NCBI RefSeq assembly: GCF_019207025.1 | Contig: NZ_JAEEGC010000002.1 | Span: 1 to 64,000, forward strand | Reading direction: 5' to 3' | Length of the DNA stretch: 64,000 bases | From: Clostridium thailandense | GTDB lineage: Bacteria > Bacillota > Clostridia > Clostridiales > Clostridiaceae | Shown here: positions 53,832 to 63,069 of the stretch, piece by piece | Layout: each line of letters opens with the position of its first letter | How positions within the stretch are numbered: the stretch's first letter is position 1 | Notes under the pieces: generated by a model | Databases searched by the model: none | Seen by the model: the letters and a program-made list of their open reading frames with translations, nothing else | Told to the model about the DNA's origin: nothing | Translations under genes and position numbers: made by a program

Positions 53832-54887
53832 CTATTTTTCTTGTTTTAATCCAAAATATTTTCTACCCCATCTTAAAGCTACGTTTACAAGTGCAATCAT
53901 AACAGGTACCTCAATAAGTGGTCCTATAACTGCTGTAAATGCCTCTTGTGATTGTATTCCAAACATTGCTACAGCTACAGCTATTGCTAATTCAAAATTA
54001 TTACTTGCAGCTGTAAATGATAAGCTTACAGTCTTGTGATAGTCAACGCCTGATTTGTAGCTTACATAGAATGAAACTGAAAACATTATAATAAAGTATA
54101 TTACTAATGGAATAGCTATACGTACTACATCCATAGGAAGCTCAATAATGTATTTACCTTTAAACATGAACATTATAACAATCGTAAAAAGTAATGCCAT
54201 TAATGCTAATGGGCTAATTTTAGGTATAAACTTTTTAGTATACCATTCTTTTCCTTTCTTAGGTTCTAATAATAATCTTGTAAGCATACCACCGATAAAC
54301 GGAATACCTAAGTAAATTACTACTGAAGAGGCTACTTCCCCCATAGAAACATGAACTTGCATTCCCTGTAATCCTATTACTTTTGGTAATACAGTAATGA
54401 ATATATAAGCAAATATTGAATAAAATACTACTTGAAATATAGAGTTAAATGCCACTAATGCAGCCGCATATTCATTGTCCCCATCTGCAAGACTGTTCCA
54501 TACAATAACCATAGCAATACATCTTGCAAGTCCTATAAGGATTAATCCAATCATCAAAGATGGATAATTTCTAAGAAATATAACTGCTAGTGAAAACATT
54601 AGTAATGGTCCTATGATCCAATTTTGAACTAAAGAAAGAGTTAAAACTTTTGGATTACGAAAAACCTTTCCAATCTCTTTATAGTTAACCTTAGCAAGTG
54701 GTGGATACATCATAACTATAAGTCCTATTGCTATCGGAATAGATGTTGTCCCTACTGATAACTTTGATAATGCATCAGATATACCAGGAAAAGCCCATCC
54801 CAAAAATATTCCTAAACCCATTGCAATAAAAATCCATAGTGTTAGATAACGGTCAAGCCATGATAATCTTGATGATTGATTACTCAT
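53832..54887 (-). CDS. arsB: ACR3-family arsenite efflux transporter
   Basis: 351 aa, ten membrane segments, the size of ACR3 proteins (also called ArsB in clostridia). The essential Cys lies in [15 protein letters not shown] (near residue 117), which ACR3 uses for As(III); the second family motif is [18 protein letters not shown] (near 295). It exports arsenite. GGGGAGG precedes the ATG. Operon order ArsR, ArsA remnant, ACR3, reductase, thioredoxin, permease supports the assignment. Confidence 0.95.
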   Translation of the reverse strand: MSNQSSRLSWLDRYLTLWIFIAMGLGIFLGWAFPGISDALSKLSVGTTSIPIAIGLIVMMYPPLAKVNYKEIGKVFRNPKVLTLSLVQNWIIGPLLMFSLAVIFLRNYPSLMIGLILIGLARCIAMVIVWNSLADGDNEYAAALVAFNSIFQVVFYSIFAYIFITVLPKVIGLQGMQVHVSMGEVASSVVIYLGIPFIGGMLTRLLLEPKKGKEWYTKKFIPKISPLALMALLFTIVIMFMFKGKYIIELPMDVVRIAIPLVIYFIIMFSVSFYVSYKSGVDYHKTVSLSFTAASNNFELAIAVAVAMFGIQSQEAFTAVIGPLIEVPVMIALVNVALRWGRKYFGLKQEK

Positions 54888-55070
54888 AATAACCTCCCCT
54901 AAATATTTTTTAATTATTAAAATGTAGTATTCTCCTGCACAAATATAGTTTCTTGTCCACTTAAATCCTATAAGGTTTTGCCTATTCTAATACCTATTTA
55001 TAATTTTGTAAAAATGTAAATGCATAAGAGTCCACTACAAAAGCCTTTAATTTTGTAGTGAACTTATGCC

Positions 55071-55782
55071 TTATTTAGTCAAATCTAATAATTTTTCACC
55101 TTTTACTTCTTCTGATTTACATTCAATAATTGCAAAGTTTCCTTTAGAAATTTCATTCACTTTATTTATCCAGGTTGTTTCATTGCTAGCTTTTGCCCTA
55201 AGGATATTATTAGTTGTATCAGTTGCAAACAAACTGGAATTTATGACCCACCACTTACTATTTATCCCTGCTCTTTTTAAGTCTTCTTCTAATCTCATGG
55301 CTTCATACACAGGTGTTGTTTCAGCTAAAGTTACAATAATAACCTCTGTCTCATTAGCATTCCTAAGTTTAGGCAAAAGCTTTTTAACTGATTCCGGTAT
55401 ATCACCTTGTGAACGTTGAATCTCTTTGTGGTAACTTTGCGTAGAATCTAGTAAAAGTAACGTATGCCCTGTTGGGGCCGTATCTATAACAACTACTTCA
55501 TTTTCAGACCTCTCAACTATTTCAGCAAAAGCTCTAAATACAGCAATCTCCTGAGTACAAGGGGATCTTAAATCCTCTTCAACATATTCTATATCCTCTT
55601 CACTCATTGTCTCTCTTGCTTTGCTTAATACCTCTTCTTGATACTTTGCCAATTCCTGTTTTTCATCAATATGACTCAAAGTGATCCCATAGCTATCATC
55701 CAATACAACCTTTAAATGTGCTGCTAACACATAGCTGGATCAAAAATAATCATTTTTTTCACAATATACCACTCCTTTAATT
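55071..55782 (-). pseudogene. arsA: ArsA ATPase remnant lacking the P-loop
   Basis: The readable 219 codons (from 55730) are the later part of an ArsA half: EVVVIDTAPTGHTLLLLDST, VIIVTLAETTPVYEAMRLEE and WWVINSSLFATDTTNN are typical. Upstream, after the ribosome site AAAGGAGTG, a start reads only VKKMIIFDPA before a frameshift and stop (near 55740). In ArsA the FDPA block follows the P-loop GKGGVGKT by about 25 residues; here the start is joined directly to it, so the P-loop half has been deleted. ACR3 can export arsenite without ArsA, which would make the loss tolerable. Confidence 0.8.
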
Positions 55783-55792
55783 AAACTTAATA

Positions 55793-56122
55793 TTAGCCTT
55801 CACAATTGGATTTATTTTTTTTCTTACAAATACAATCATCTGTATCAGTAAGAATATTCATCAAAAATAAAACTAACCTATTAGAGTTGCTATTATCTAA
55901 GCAATAATAGCTCCATAAACCTTCTTTCCTAGACTTTACAAGTCCACACTCCATTAACACCTTCATATGGTGAGACAGCGTTGGCTGCGTAAAATCAAAG
56001 TATTCTAATAACTCACAAGCACATTTTTCTCCACAAGATAACATATCAAGAATCTTTAGCCTGCTTGGATCTGATAAAGCTTTAAATATTTTAGCATTAA
56101 CTTCATAACTTTTGTTCATCAC
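55793..56122 (-). CDS. arsR: Arsenic-responsive ArsR repressor
   Basis: 109 aa winged-helix protein. The metal-sensing loop ILDMLSCGEKCACELLEYFD holds Cys residues at the alpha-3 position typical of As(III)-binding ArsR (CxxxCxC here), followed by TQPTLSHHMKVLMECGLVKS as HTH. The Cys-rich tail (CICKKKNKSNC) may add ligands. It heads the ars operon, and its promoter contains an operator-like palindrome. Confidence 0.94.
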   Translation of the reverse strand: MMNKSYEVNAKIFKALSDPSRLKILDMLSCGEKCACELLEYFDFTQPTLSHHMKVLMECGLVKSRKEGLWSYYCLDNSNSNRLVLFLMNILTDTDDCICKKKNKSNCEG

Positions 56123-56154
56123 AACATCTCCTATATAGATAACTTTCTATATAT

Positions 56155-56183
56155 AGTATAGACATTTGTCTGTATATAGTCAA
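56155..56183 (-). promoter_or_regulatory. ars operon promoter with operator
   Basis: On the minus strand TTGACT (56183-56178) and TATACT (56160-56155) with exactly 17-nt spacing. The spacer carries AGACAAATGTCT, a palindrome (AGAC/GTCT arms) well placed for ArsR repression. Confidence 0.8.
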
Positions 56184-56330
56184 TATATCCTCAATGTTAT
56201 TTAATGTATATAGTAATATATATATGATTTTCTATATAACAATATTATATGTATATAATTAGTAAATGCTATATTTTTATTTTAATAACTTAAACTGCAT
56301 TTATTATATTCAAATTAAACATCTCCAATG

Positions 56331-56364
56331 TTTAAGGCCCTGCTAAATTAGCAGAGCCTTAAAA
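56331..56364 (-). terminator. Terminator after the ABC-ATPase remnant
   Basis: TTTAAGGC (56331-56338) pairs with GCCTTAAA (56356-56363), and inside it CTGCT with AGCAG. It sits 30 nt after the stop of the remnant, which supports that a gene ended there. Confidence 0.7.
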
Positions 56365-56393
56365 TCTATTTAACAAGAAATAATGGAAATTTT

Positions 56394-56489
56394 TCAAACT
56401 ACTTCTTTTGACTCCAAATAAAGTTCCACAGAATCATAGTCGTAATTAAACAGTTCTGCATATCCACCCCAATTTATTATAATGTCCAT
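56394..56489 (-). pseudogene. Remnant of an ABC-ATPase C-terminal region
   Basis: 31 codons from ATG 56489 (about 45 counting upstream in-frame codons): MDIIINWGGYAELFNYDYDS followed by VELYLESKEVV and TGA. The WGGYAELFNYD pattern resembles the AAA-associated C-terminal domain of NrtC/TauB-like ABC ATPases (WGRYAELFDYD). There is no start with a ribosome site, and upstream frames are closed. The assignment rests on one short motif. Confidence 0.45.
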
Positions 56490-56586
56490 TATTACTTTAG
56501 AATAAACATTCTTATTCAATTTTATAATATTTTGTAAGCATAAGTATTTATACTTGTTTTATCAACAATATAATTAAATTATCGAA

Positions 56587-58005
56587 TTAGTTTCTAATAA
56601 ATTCCAGTTTACTTATTTGCACATTTGTTAAATTATTTTCATTTACCAAGAATGTATATATAACTCTTACTGATTTACTATCTATAATATAATCATTTTG
56701 ATATTTGGCTTCCATAATATTACCTGAACTATCATTTTCTAATACGTTTATACTTACACTCTTTTGGTAAGTATCTTGTACAGTATTGGATTGGCTTATC
56801 ATATCTTTAAAATTATTCAAAGCAGTAATAGAATCATTATAATTTGATGAATTTTTGTCTAGAAGATTTTCTATGACACTGTAGTCTCCATTATAAACAC
56901 TATCTTTTAAATTGTATATTTTATTAGCTATATCATAAGTAAACTTTTTAGCTGCCTCGTCCATATCCATATTCTTAGAAATATCGCTTTTTAGCTGAGC
57001 AATAGAGTTATCACTTAAGACCCCTGTACCGCCAAATATATTTATACTTGTAGGGTTTATATTAAAGCCTGTAACTTCGTAGCTAGATCCTCCATTATTC
57101 TCAGATAATATTAACGGAGCATTCAGCTTGTTTTGAAGCGGACTTGAAACTAGAGCATCCGGGAAGTTTTCGCCAGAAGCTACTATTAAATCTTTTTGTG
57201 GAGAATACTCCGAATGATATAAATTCTCTAAAACAACACTGCTCGTCTGATATCTATCAAGACCAAACCATCTATCCAAATTTATAAATTTATCTTCTTT
57301 CACGCTAGAAATTTGCTGAGATAACGTTTGAATAACTCCATCCGATACTACACCTGGCCCCCCGACAACTATAATCTTAGAAGGTTTTATTTCCTTAATA
57401 TATTCTAAGCTTTCTTGATCTAAGCTGTCCTTTGAAGTCATAAATACTGGATATCCTAGCTTGGAAACTATATTATTAGCAGATAAAGCGTCAGCAAATC
57501 CCTCTCCTGAAGTAATTACTACCGGCGTTCCCTCTACAATCTCACAGTTTTCTATAACTTTTCTATTGGTTTCATATCTATCTGCACCTTGAATTCTGTC
57601 AATGCTATATCCTATATCTTTAATTTTATTTTCAGTATCAGAACTAACAACACCAGTGCCACCAATAATAGTTACTTTGGCATTATCAGAATGTACACTT
57701 TTTAAATAATCATAAGTGCCTTTATCTTCGCTATCTATATTACTTACTAATATAATTGGAGCATTTAGTTTCTTTGCCAATAATCCAGCACTTAAAGCAT
57801 CTGGATAATTTTCTCCATATGCAATTATTATATTTTTAGGCTTTTCCTCACCTAAAAATGCCTTACTTGCATTTATCGAAGTCTGATATCTGTCTTGTCC
57901 AAATATCCTGTTTTCGCTCATTCCCGCAGCCTTTGCATTGGAAGCTATTCCACCTGCGATTATAGTAGTTAGTAATACACTTAGAATATACTTATTTCTT
58001 TTCAT
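56587..58005 (-). CDS. Surface protein with CWB2 (cell-wall-binding type 2) repeats
   Basis: 472 aa from ATG 58005. Signal peptide at about 1-27 (cut after AKA). Three CWB2 repeats, about residues 30-125, 126-225 and 240-340, each with a DRYQT-like opening (RIFGQDRYQTSINASK, RIQGADRYETNRKVIE, RWFGLDRYQTSSVVLE) and an IIV-x-GG-x-GVVSD-like end. CWB2 repeats hold proteins to cell-wall polymers in Clostridium. The C-terminal 130 residues (about 340-472) show a helix and beta pattern I do not recognise. AAGGAGAG precedes the start. Confidence 0.92.
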   Translation of the reverse strand: MKRNKYILSVLLTTIIAGGIASNAKAAGMSENRIFGQDRYQTSINASKAFLGEEKPKNIIIAYGENYPDALSAGLLAKKLNAPIILVSNIDSEDKGTYDYLKSVHSDNAKVTIIGGTGVVSSDTENKIKDIGYSIDRIQGADRYETNRKVIENCEIVEGTPVVITSGEGFADALSANNIVSKLGYPVFMTSKDSLDQESLEYIKEIKPSKIIVVGGPGVVSDGVIQTLSQQISSVKEDKFINLDRWFGLDRYQTSSVVLENLYHSEYSPQKDLIVASGENFPDALVSSPLQNKLNAPLILSENNGGSSYEVTGFNINPTSINIFGGTGVLSDNSIAQLKSDISKNMDMDEAAKKFTYDIANKIYNLKDSVYNGDYSVIENLLDKNSSNYNDSITALNNFKDMISQSNTVQDTYQKSVSINVLENDSSGNIMEAKYQNDYIIDSKSVRVIYTFLVNENNLTNVQISKLEFIRN

Positions 58006-58526
58006 CAATTTAGCTCTCCTTTTTTATAATTAATCATTTCACTAGTTAATAAACAAAGGCTCCAAGATAATATATTAGCCTATTATTAAAGTGATTAAAC
58101 AATCAATAGAAGTTAGAGCCTTCAAATAAAAGATTATCATAAGTTTTGAACGCCTGAAAGGCTTTATTACTGTTAGATCTGCCATCATTGATGATATCTG
58201 TGAGAAAATAACAATAAAAATAGATTTTTAAAAAAACTCAAAAAAGTTTCAATGTAAACCTTTAGATTTATTATGAAAAATAAAATTTTGCTTTTATAAT
58301 CTTGCATATTTCAAAATATATGATAAAATTTTTATTAATATGTTAATATAAATCACTTTATTGAGCACCCTATAAATTTTAATAACATTTACCTTATTTC
58401 CGTAAAATTTTAGGTAGCAACAAAAGATGATTCATTTACACTTTAAAAAAATCAATTACACTCAGCATGCACTTTTTGTGTATTACACAAATATTTATAT
58501 AAAATAATTGAATGGGGGCTAAAAAT
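58006..58526. other. Intergenic region between CWB2 gene and gltB
   Basis: 521 nt without a gene. It contains a hairpin element at 58056-58122 near the CWB2 start; the gltB promoter must lie in the AT-rich right part, but no good -35/-10 pair stands out. Confidence 0.4.
58056..58122 (-). promoter_or_regulatory. Candidate leader hairpin of the CWB2 gene
   Basis: AAGGCTC (58056-58062) and GAGCCTT (58116-58122) can pair; on the minus strand inner TGATT/AATCA also pairs, and the outer stem is followed by TGTTTATT. It may be an attenuator or an old terminator. Confidence 0.3.
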
Positions 58527-61500
58527 ATGACATTTAGTTTAGGTTTTCCTTCAAAACAAGGATTGTACGATCCAGCTAATGAGAAGGATGCTTGCGGTCT
58601 AGGGTTTGTAGCAAGTATAAAAGGAGAAAAAACCCACGATATCGTAAAGAAAGGTATACAGATCTTAGTTAACTTAACCCACAGAGGGGCAGTGGGTTCA
58701 GATCCTAAGACTGGTGATGGTGCAGGAATACTTGTACAGATTCCTGATGAATTTTTTAGAATAAGCTGTGATAATTTAGGCATAGAACTGCCTAAAGCTA
58801 ACGAATATGGAGTTGGCATGGCATTCTTTCCTAGAGAAACCGCTTTGAGGCTTCAATGTGAAGGAATACTAGAAAGAACAGCTGAAGAAGAAGGTCAAAA
58901 GGTTTTAGGCTGGAGAGATGTACCTGTTGACAGTAGAACTATTGGTGAAACAGCAAAAGGTACAAGACCGATAATAAAACAGATATTTATAGGCAAAAAT
59001 GCCGAAACTCAAACGGAATTTGAAAGAAAGCTTTATATCATTAGAAAAAAAGCTGAAAATGAGGTACAAAAGCTTTTAAAGGGTTCAGGTAAATCCTTTT
59101 ATATATGCAGTCTTTCAAGTAAAACAGTAATTTATAAAGGACTATTACTAGCAGATCAAATAAAGAGTTTCTATATTGATTTAAATGATATTAATTTTAA
59201 AAGTGCTATTTCTTTAGTACATCAGAGATTTAGTACAAATACCTTCCCTACCTGGGATTTGGCACAGCCATTTAGATTTCTTGCACATAATGGTGAAATA
59301 AATACTATAAGAGGAAATAGAAACTGGATGCACGCTCGTGAGGGAATACTTCGTTCTGAAGTCTTTGGACGGGACCTAAATAAACTTTTTCCAATAATAA
59401 GTGCTGGAGGCAGCGACTCTGCTTCTCTTGATAATGCACTTGAGTTATTATACCAGGATGGCAGACCTCTCGCTCATTCAATGATGATGCTTATTCCTGA
59501 AGCATGGCATGGTAATGATGAGATGGAAGATTACAAAAAAGCCTTTTACGAATACCACGGTTCCTTACTAGAACCCTGGGACGGTCCAGCAGCTGTTGCT
59601 TTCTGTGATGGTGTTCAAGTTGGCGCAACTCTTGATAGAAATGGATTAAGACCTGCAAGATATGTTATAACAAAAGGCGGCCTTGTAGTGCTGGCATCAG
59701 AAGCTGGAGTACTAGAATTTAATCCTGAGGAAATTGCTGAAAAAGGTAAGCTTAAGTCAGGTAAGATGTTTTTAGTTGATACAGTACAAGAAAAGATTAT
59801 AACTGATGAAGATTTAAAAACACAAATATGTCAAAGTGAACCGTACAGAGAGGCACTTGATAAATTAAAGTTTACTCTAGATATGTTTGAAGAGGTTAAA
59901 ACAGCAAATGGTGAGTCGAGTCCAGAAGTATTAAAGGAAAAACAGCAAGCCTTTGGATATACTCTTGAAGATTTAAGAATAATATTAGGCACTATGGCAA
60001 CAGATGCACATGAACCTATTGGCTCTATGGGAAATGATACTCCCCTTGCAGTGCTTTCAAATAAAAATCAGCTGCTTTTTTCATATTTTAAACAACTTTT
60101 TGCTCAGGTTACTAATCCTCCTATAGATCCTATAAGAGAAGAATTGGTAACATCTCTTGTTAATTATATTGGTTCTCAAGAAAATATTTTATTTAGTAAA
60201 AGCCTGAAAGAGTCTTTTATAGAACTTGATAGTCCTATATTAACTAATTCTGAAATAGCTAAAATAAAAAGCCTTAGAAACAAGGATTTTAAGACTACAA
60301 CTGTTCCTATTACTTTTAAATATGATACAGGCATAGAAGGTTTTAAGGAGGCACTTAAAAAAATCTGTGAGAGAGCTTCAGAGAGAATAAAAGAAGGCTA
60401 TAATATCTTGGTACTTAGTGACAAAAATGTAGATTCCTACGAAGCTGCAATTCCTAGTTTGCTGGCTGTTTCAGCAATGCAGCATTATTTAATTAAAGAA
60501 AAAACCCGCACAAAGGTTTCAATTATAGTTGAAACTGGAGAAGCAAGAGAAACAATGCATTTTGCCCTACTTATAGGTTATGGTGCTACTGCAGTTAACC
60601 CTTATCTGGCATTTGAAACCATAGATGAAATGGTTAAAGATAAGGATATTACTGGTGTGGATCCTGACAAAGCCGTTAAAAACTATATTTATGCAATAAA
60701 TCACGGCTTACTTAAATTATTATCCAAAATGGGTATATCCACTCTTCAGAGTTACCATGGTGCTCAAATATTTGAAGCACTAGGCCTTGACTCCAAGTTC
60801 ATAGATAAATATTTTGAAGGCACTCCTTCAAGAATAGGCGGTATAGGCATTGATATAGTTGCTCAAGAAGTTCTTTCAAGACATAAAAATGCTTTTAATA
60901 AAATAAGAAAACCTATTTCAGAGCTTGCTGTAGGAGGACACTACTCTTGGAGAAAAGAAGGTGAATTCCATCTTAACAATCCAGAAACCATATATAGACT
61001 TCAAGTTGCCACTAGAACAAATAATTATTCTTTATACAAGGAATATTCACAAATAATTAATGAACAGGATAAGAACCTATGTACAATAAGAGGATTGCTT
61101 AATATCAGAGAAGGAAATGAAATTCCAATAGAGGAAGTTGAACCACTAAGTGAAATAATGAAAAGATTCTGCACAGGAGCTATGTCCTTCGGTTCTATAA
61201 GCAAGGAAGCCCATGAAACTATGGCTATAGCTATGAACAGAATAGGTGGAAGAAGTAACTCAGGAGAAGGCGGCGAAGATCCTGACAGATATGTTGTGGA
61301 TCCTAAAGGTGATCTTAGAAGAAGTGCTATAAAGCAAGTAGCATCAGCACGTTTCGGTGTAACCACTGAATATCTTGTTAATGCTGATGAACTGCAAATA
61401 AAAATGGCTCAGGGTGCAAAGCCAGGTGAAGGCGGTCAGCTTCCAGGCAATAAAGTTTGTGAGGACATTGCAAGAACTAGACACTCAACACCAGGAATAG

Positions 61501-63056
61501 ATCTTATTTCTCCACCACCACACCACGATATTTATTCTATAGAAGATTTAGCACAGTTGATTTACGATTTAAAAAATGTAAATCCTGCAGCTAATATAAG
61601 TGTAAAACTAGTTTCTGAGGTTGGCGTAGGTACAGTTGCAGCTGGAGTTGCTAAAGCTCATGCAGATTTAATATTAATAAGTGGACATGATGGTGGTACA
61701 GGAGCATCACCGGTTTCTTCTATAAAACATGCCGGTATACCATGGGAACTTGGTTTATCTGAAACACAACAAGTACTTCTTTTAAATAATTTAAGAAGCA
61801 GAGTAAGAATACAAACGGATGGTCAGTTAAAAACCGGCAGGGATGTAGTAATAGCATCTTTACTTGGAGCTGAAGAATTTGGCTTTGCAACTACTGCTCT
61901 TATAGTAATGGGATGTACTATGCTTAGAAACTGCCACTTAAATACCTGCGAAATGGGTATAGCTACACACGATCCTGAACTTAGAAAGAATTTTAAGGGA
62001 AAACCAGAATACATCATAAACTTCTTTACCTTTATTGCACAAGAGGTTAGAGAATACATGGCAAAGCTTGGCTTTAGAACAGTGAATGAAATGGTAGGCA
62101 GAGTTGATATGTTAGAGACAAAAGCTGCTATTAGCCACTTTAAAGCTAAAGGACTAGATTTGTCCCCTATTTTGTATAAACCATATATGCCAAAAAGAAT
62201 TAAGCCTTATTGTTCAATTGCGCAGGATCATGGTCTTGATGATGCTATGGATCATAAGCTTATTCAAGTGGCAGATAAGGCAATAACAGAAAAATTAAAA
62301 GTTAGATCAGATTTTGAAATAAAGAATGTAAATCGTTCAGTAGGTGTTATGCTTAGTGGAGCAATAGCTAAAAAATATGGACGCTCCGGACTTCCTGAAG
62401 ATACAATTGTATTTAACTTTAAAGGTTCAGCAGGACAAAGTTTTGGTGCTTTTGGAATTAAAGGACTTACCCTAGTGCTTGAAGGTGAAGCCAATGATTA
62501 TGTAGGTAAAGGACTATCTGGCGCTAAGATAATTATTAAGACTCCTAAAGAAGCAACTTTTGTGCAGGAGGATAATGTTATTGCTGGAAACACTATTTTA
62601 TATGGTGCAACTTCTGGTAAAGCATTTATAAATGGTGCCGTAGGTGAAAGATTTGCAGTAAGAAACAGTGGTGCTTCTGCTATAGTAGAAGGCGTTGGTG
62701 CTCATTGCTGTGAATATATGACTGGTGGAAAAGTAATTGTCATTGGACAGACAGGAAGAAACTTTGCTGCAGGTATGAGTGGCGGTATAGCTTACGTACT
62801 TGATGAAGATGATTCTTTCAGTAAAAAATGCAACATGGAAATGGTAGAAGTTTCAGAACTTGCCAGCGGTGAGGATATAGACACAGTATTTGATTTTGTG
62901 AAAGAACATTATGAGTATACAAACAGTGTAAAGGCTAAACAAATATTAGACAATTGGGATAGTTACAAGATTAAATTTAAGAAAATAATACCTACTGCAT
63001 ATAAACTTATACTAGAACAAACAAGAGAAGAAGCAGCAATTGCTGCTAACATGTAA
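58527..63056 (+). CDS. gltB: Glutamate synthase large subunit
   Basis: 1509 aa from ATG 58527 (GGGGG upstream; the earlier ATG lies in the ribosome site). N-terminal glutaminase domain with KDACGLGFVAS, the catalytic Cys23 exposed after cleavage of a 22-residue propeptide; central domain (about 480-770); FMN/iron-sulfur synthase domain (about 830-1210) with VSEVGVGTVAAGVAKAHADL and the 3Fe-4S cysteines in CTMLRNCHLNTC (C-x5-C-x4-C); and a C-terminal GxGxG beta-helix. With GltD it converts glutamine and 2-oxoglutarate to two glutamates. The sequence is intact. Confidence 0.97.
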   Translation: MTFSLGFPSKQGLYDPANEKDACGLGFVASIKGEKTHDIVKKGIQILVNLTHRGAVGSDPKTGDGAGILVQIPDEFFRISCDNLGIELPKANEYGVGMAFFPRETALRLQCEGILERTAEEEGQKVLGWRDVPVDSRTIGETAKGTRPIIKQIFIGKNAETQTEFERKLYIIRKKAENEVQKLLKGSGKSFYICSLSSKTVIYKGLLLADQIKSFYIDLNDINFKSAISLVHQRFSTNTFPTWDLAQPFRFLAHNGEINTIRGNRNWMHAREGILRSEVFGRDLNKLFPIISAGGSDSASLDNALELLYQDGRPLAHSMMMLIPEAWHGNDEMEDYKKAFYEYHGSLLEPWDGPAAVAFCDGVQVGATLDRNGLRPARYVITKGGLVVLASEAGVLEFNPEEIAEKGKLKSGKMFLVDTVQEKIITDEDLKTQICQSEPYREALDKLKFTLDMFEEVKTANGESSPEVLKEKQQAFGYTLEDLRIILGTMATDAHEPIGSMGNDTPLAVLSNKNQLLFSYFKQLFAQVTNPPIDPIREELVTSLVNYIGSQENILFSKSLKESFIELDSPILTNSEIAKIKSLRNKDFKTTTVPITFKYDTGIEGFKEALKKICERASERIKEGYNILVLSDKNVDSYEAAIPSLLAVSAMQHYLIKEKTRTKVSIIVETGEARETMHFALLIGYGATAVNPYLAFETIDEMVKDKDITGVDPDKAVKNYIYAINHGLLKLLSKMGISTLQSYHGAQIFEALGLDSKFIDKYFEGTPSRIGGIGIDIVAQEVLSRHKNAFNKIRKPISELAVGGHYSWRKEGEFHLNNPETIYRLQVATRTNNYSLYKEYSQIINEQDKNLCTIRGLLNIREGNEIPIEEVEPLSEIMKRFCTGAMSFGSISKEAHETMAIAMNRIGGRSNSGEGGEDPDRYVVDPKGDLRRSAIKQVASARFGVTTEYLVNADELQIKMAQGAKPGEGGQLPGNKVCEDIARTRHSTPGIDLISPPPHHDIYSIEDLAQLIYDLKNVNPAANISVKLVSEVGVGTVAAGVAKAHADLILISGHDGGTGASPVSSIKHAGIPWELGLSETQQVLLLNNLRSRVRIQTDGQLKTGRDVVIASLLGAEEFGFATTALIVMGCTMLRNCHLNTCEMGIATHDPELRKNFKGKPEYIINFFTFIAQEVREYMAKLGFRTVNEMVGRVDMLETKAAISHFKAKGLDLSPILYKPYMPKRIKPYCSIAQDHGLDDAMDHKLIQVADKAITEKLKVRSDFEIKNVNRSVGVMLSGAIAKKYGRSGLPEDTIVFNFKGSAGQSFGAFGIKGLTLVLEGEANDYVGKGLSGAKIIIKTPKEATFVQEDNVIAGNTILYGATSGKAFINGAVGERFAVRNSGASAIVEGVGAHCCEYMTGGKVIVIGQTGRNFAAGMSGGIAYVLDEDDSFSKKCNMEMVEVSELASGEDIDTVFDFVKEHYEYTNSVKAKQILDNWDSYKIKFKKIIPTAYKLILEQTREEAAIAANM

Positions 63057-63069
63057 GGGAGGTGTCGTT

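Noticed and set aside
61025-62494. Several open frames opposite gltB
   Set aside because: gltB is intact with all motifs; the opposite frames have no start signals and match no family.
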